Assembly: GCA_035644155.1 (NCBI GenBank)
Contig: DASQPC010000043.1
Location: forward strand, 1-13,640
From: DATIGJ01 sp035644155
Lineage (GTDB): Bacteria; Patescibacteriota; Microgenomatia; Levybacterales; UBA12049
Length of the DNA stretch: 13,640 bases
Reading direction: 5' to 3'
Shown here in pieces: positions 11,496 to 13,640 of this stretch. The translations under genes were made by a program, and so were the position numbers. How positions within the stretch are numbered: position 1 is the first letter of the stretch; each line of letters opens with the position of its first letter. Below the pieces are notes generated by a model. The model was not told the DNA's origin. It was given only the letters and a program-made list of their open reading frames with translations, and did no database searches.

Positions 11496-12995
11496 ATGCA
11501 AGAAAAAAAAGGATTCACCAAGGACCAATGGCTGATTATTGGAACGCTTATTATTGGGACTTTTTTAGGAAGACTCGATGGAACAATTGTTAACCTAGCA
11601 CTTCCCAAGATTATCACAGACTTTGGCATAACTGTTTCTCAAGCAAGCTGGATTTCAACTGCCTATATTATCGCGAATGCTGTTTTTGTGCCAGTCTTTG
11701 GAAAAATGGGAGATCTGGTCGGACGTAAACCTCTCTATATTTGGGGAATTGTCGGCTTTACCATCTCCTCAATGCTTGCCGGACTCTCTTTTAATCTTTC
11801 ATCAATGCTTATCTTTCGTATCATTCAAGCTGTGACTGTCTCAATCGATTATCCAATTGCGCTTTCAATTATCGCTTTTACCTTTAGCGATCAGAAACAA
11901 CGTGCCCAAGCAATGGGAATTTGGTCAGGTGTTTTTGCTTTGGCGATTGTTTTTGGTCCACTACTTGGTGGGCCACTGACTGATATTTTTGGCTGGCGGG
12001 CTGTTTTTTATATCAATGTGCCTCTTGGAGCATTAGGTATTTTTATGGCATGGAAATATATTCAAGAACCAGTAACGCATATCAAAGGCATCAAACATTT
12101 TGACTGGCTTGGCTCGATTTTTCTTGGCGTTGGTCTTGGAACGATGGTTTTGGTTTTGGATAAAGGCCAAGATTGGGGTTGGACAAGTGCAAACAGCATT
12201 ATAAGTTATGTGATTACTGTCGTAACGATGGTTGCCTTCCTTTTTATAGAGCAACACGAAAAAGAACCTGTCGTTGATCTTAGATTTTTCAAAAATCCGA
12301 GCTTTTCAGCTGCTAATATTACGTCGTTTATTTCTTTCATGGGAATGTTTGGCGGCATTTTTCTCCTTCCAATCTTTGCTCAAACGTATTTGGGTTATAG
12401 CGTCACCAAATCCGGCTATCTTTTTATCCCTATGGCTATGGGTATTATGGTCGGTGTACAAATTGGGACACGATTGCTTTTTAAGATTCCGATGCGGATC
12501 TTTGTCTCAATCGGCATGTTCGGTGCTGCTTTTGTGCTTTTTCTTTTTACTGGTATGGATATTAAATGGACATTTTTTGATATGGCTTGGCGACTTGGTT
12601 TATTTGCATTATGTATTGGCATAGGGTTTGGGCCTATTACGCAAGCTGCAACAGGAACAGTGCCTCTTAAAGAAATTGGTGTTGCCTCATCAATTCTTGC
12701 ACTGGCAAGAAATTTGGCAGGCGCTTTTGGTATCGCTATCTTTGCCACTCTTCTTTCCAATAGCATAACAAATCAATTGGTTTCTCTGCAAAAATATACT
12801 GTTATCAATACTCACGACCCCTTGCTTTTACAGACCATTCCAGCGCTTATGATTTCTAAAGCCAATATTTCAGCATATGGAAGTGTGTTCGGTTGGGCCG
12901 CGTTTATTGTGGTTCTTGGTGGTATCTCAGCCTTTTTCCTCAAAGACCCACCCCGTCATGATGCAAAGGCGGGACATGAAGCGATGGAGCTATAG
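11496..12995 (+). CDS. DHA2-family drug:H+ antiporter (EmrB/QacA type MFS)
   Basis: 499 residues, very hydrophobic, about 14 TM helices, the hallmark of the DHA2 family. Signature motifs: LDGTIVNLALPKI (27-39, motif D1 of 14-TM pumps), GKMGDLVGRK (69-78, motif A), RIIQAVTVSIDYP (108-120, motif B region, where QAVTV replaces the more usual QGxGx), and GPLLGGPLTDIFGWRAVFYI (154-173, motif C antiporter motif with the FGWR that follows it). The expected role is proton-driven export of lipophilic or cationic compounds. It sits last in the marR operon behind two adaptors, the EmrAB arrangement with an extra adaptor. There is no SD in the 10-nt gap before the ATG, so coupling is likely. No terminator hairpin was found after its stop. 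Confidence 0.93.
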   Translation: MQEKKGFTKDQWLIIGTLIIGTFLGRLDGTIVNLALPKIITDFGITVSQASWISTAYIIANAVFVPVFGKMGDLVGRKPLYIWGIVGFTISSMLAGLSFNLSSMLIFRIIQAVTVSIDYPIALSIIAFTFSDQKQRAQAMGIWSGVFALAIVFGPLLGGPLTDIFGWRAVFYINVPLGALGIFMAWKYIQEPVTHIKGIKHFDWLGSIFLGVGLGTMVLVLDKGQDWGWTSANSIISYVITVVTMVAFLFIEQHEKEPVVDLRFFKNPSFSAANITSFISFMGMFGGIFLLPIFAQTYLGYSVTKSGYLFIPMAMGIMVGVQIGTRLLFKIPMRIFVSIGMFGAAFVLFLFTGMDIKWTFFDMAWRLGLFALCIGIGFGPITQAATGTVPLKEIGVASSILALARNLAGAFGIAIFATLLSNSITNQLVSLQKYTVINTHDPLLLQTIPALMISKANISAYGSVFGWAAFIVVLGGISAFFLKDPPRHDAKAGHEAMEL

Positions 12996-13126
12996 GTAAA
13001 GTTAAAATTAATTATATGCGCCTTGTCTATGCAGTATATCTCTGACTTCTATACCACTAAACGGGTTACTTTCTAATTCTAGTAATTTCTTTTTCTGTTT
13101 TTCCTATTTCTTTTGGTCCTTGGGAT
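12996..13126. other. Intergenic stretch between convergent genes, with a possible coding remnant
   Basis: 131 bp between the MFS stop (plus strand) and the HepT-like stop (minus strand). On the minus strand an open stretch from 13103 to the stop at 13010-13008 reads EKQKKKLLELESNPFSGIEV and then RDILHRQGAYN, preceded by an in-frame TAG and with no start codon. Another minus frame from ATG 13147 (inside the HepT-like gene) reads MIEKSRGESQGPKEIGK and on to a stop. Together they look like fragments of a decayed gene, but I do not recognise the family. No hairpin terminator was found. Confidence 0.3.
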
Positions 13127-13402
13127 TCACCGCGGCTTTTTTCTATCATAGAAGGAATTATAATTTATATGAATTGCTCTGTCCCTGAATCCAGATATAT
13201 CTTTCCATGGTAAGGATATTTGTGACTGATTTTCCTTTGATACCCTTTTTGCCAATTCTCCAATCAAAGCTAATTGCATGATGACCGCACTTTGGGTCTT
13301 TTGGTCAACAACAAATTTATCCTGATCAAATCCCTTGATGAATTTTTTGATTTTATGTACTGATTCTATAATTTGTTGAAGATAGACAAGATCACTCTTC
13401 AT
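13127..13402 (-). CDS. hepT: HepT-like HEPN (DUF86) toxin, apparently C-terminally shortened
   Basis: 91 residues, helical. QSAVIMQLALIGELAKRVSK (37-56) is the typical DUF86 core helix. LPWKDISGFRDRAIH (64-78) contains the RX4H catalytic motif of HEPN RNases (Arg73 and His78). Family members usually have H-x-Y after this motif, the tyrosine being the target of MntA AMPylation, and then a long helix of about 25-35 residues (W-x-x-x-x-x-D-L-P). Here the sequence is H-I-N-Y, followed by NSFYDRKKPR and a stop, so the tyrosine is shifted by one and the last helix is missing. A frameshifted or decaying toxin is the likely reading. Its ATG overlaps the 3' end of the nucleotidyltransferase gene by 11 nt, the normal mntA-hepT order. 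Confidence 0.78.
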   Translation of the reverse strand: MKSDLVYLQQIIESVHKIKKFIKGFDQDKFVVDQKTQSAVIMQLALIGELAKRVSKENQSQISLPWKDISGFRDRAIHINYNSFYDRKKPR

Positions 13403-13640
13403 AAATAACTTTTATTTCTGGAAGAACATAAGGTTTGACAAATTTATTAAGACTATTCTCAGTCACTACATCAACCTTTCTTTTGAGTGATGTTTCCAAA
13501 CCATTTACAAATTTCATATAGGTAAACATTCCCATTGGACGGCCAAAGCGAACAATAAGATCGACATCACTATCTTCCTTTGCTTTTCCCTGTGCAACGC
13601 TCCCAAAAACACCTGCATAGCTAATACCATATTCTTCCAA
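13392..13640 (-). CDS. mntA: MntA-type minimal nucleotidyltransferase antitoxin, N-terminus off the window
   Basis: 82 residues visible, open to the right edge. The first visible codon is TTG, more likely an internal Leu than the start, since family members have some 10-20 residues before the G-x-F-G-S motif. It has the nucleotidyltransferase signature GSVAQGKAKEDSDVDLIV (13-30) with the catalytic pair Asp25 and Asp27, and a third acidic residue in RKVDVVTE (Asp57), which is the GSX10DXD layout of MntA. Such proteins silence the HEPN partner by adding AMP to a tyrosine near its RX4H motif. The catalytic residues look intact even though the toxin downstream is shortened. Regulation cannot be seen because the promoter is outside the window. 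Confidence 0.87.
   Translation of the reverse strand: MEEYGISYAGVFGSVAQGKAKEDSDVDLIVRFGRPMGMFTYMKFVNGLETSLKRKVDVVTENSLNKFVKPYVLPEIKVIYEE

Noticed and set aside
12416..12766. Minus-strand 116-codon open frame inside the MFS gene
   Set aside because: Antisense to TM-helix codons of the MFS gene; Lys/Pro/Ile/Ala bias is the usual complement artefact.
13638..13640. TTG at the right edge as the MntA start codon
   Set aside because: It is only the first complete codon in the window. MntA proteins normally have more residues before the GS motif, so the real start is probably outside.
1..13640. CRISPR array, tRNA/rRNA gene, insertion sequence or integrase site
   Set aside because: No regularly spaced repeats, cloverleaf-like segments, transposase frames or terminal inverted repeats were seen on either strand.

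Overview
The window is AT-rich with short gaps and several overlapping start/stop codons. It looks like part of a Patescibacteria/CPR genome, probably the Microgenomates side. Reasons: a compact dcw-type cell-wall cluster with few Shine-Dalgarno sequences; a MurE lacking its usual N-terminal domain; a MurC with some Mpl-like sequence; and a small anchored protein with a C-x4-C motif of a kind I associate with that group. This placement is inference. TGA is a stop here: several intact genes end in it and none uses it internally.

Positions 1-8465 hold a minus-strand cell-wall block. In transcription order (right to left) it runs mraZ, rsmH, an ftsL-like gene, a class B PBP (ftsI), then murE, pgeF, a broken DUF433 gene, murC and the first 161 codons of murA. 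Two genes outside the classical cluster sit between ftsI and murE: a membrane YdjM-type protein (minus) and a stand-alone tRNA-binding-domain protein, the only plus-strand gene in the block. The enzymes cover UDP-MurNAc precursor steps (MurA, MurC, MurE), septal transpeptidation (FtsI) and an editing factor tied to MurC fidelity (PgeF). mraY, murD, murF, murG, murB, ftsW, ftsQ, ftsA and ftsZ are not in this window.

The promoters form a pattern. Four genes (murC, murE, the YdjM-like gene, the tRNA-binding gene) have a TG-n-TATAAT-like extended -10 element whose predicted transcription start falls 1-2 nt before the ATG, so they look leaderless. By contrast mraZ, ftsI and marR have -35/-10 promoters with 5' leaders, and each leader region carries a repeat or palindrome that could be an operator.

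Positions 8466-8708 hold the mraZ promoter, a 10-bp-period repeat that is a candidate MraZ operator, and a two-hairpin REP-like repeat. Positions 8709-9209 encode an anchored extracytoplasmic protein of unknown function (minus).

Positions 9322-12995 are a plus-strand drug-efflux operon: a MarR regulator, a full-length membrane fusion protein, a second adaptor lacking the hairpin, and a 14-TM DHA2-type (EmrB/QacA) MFS transporter. A TTAGATTATCTAA palindrome at the marR start site suggests autoregulation.

Positions 13127-13640 hold an MntA/HepT-type nucleotidyltransferase-HEPN pair (minus). The HEPN toxin is shortened just after its RX4H motif and the nucleotidyltransferase runs off the right edge. 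No tRNA, rRNA, CRISPR array or insertion sequence was seen.
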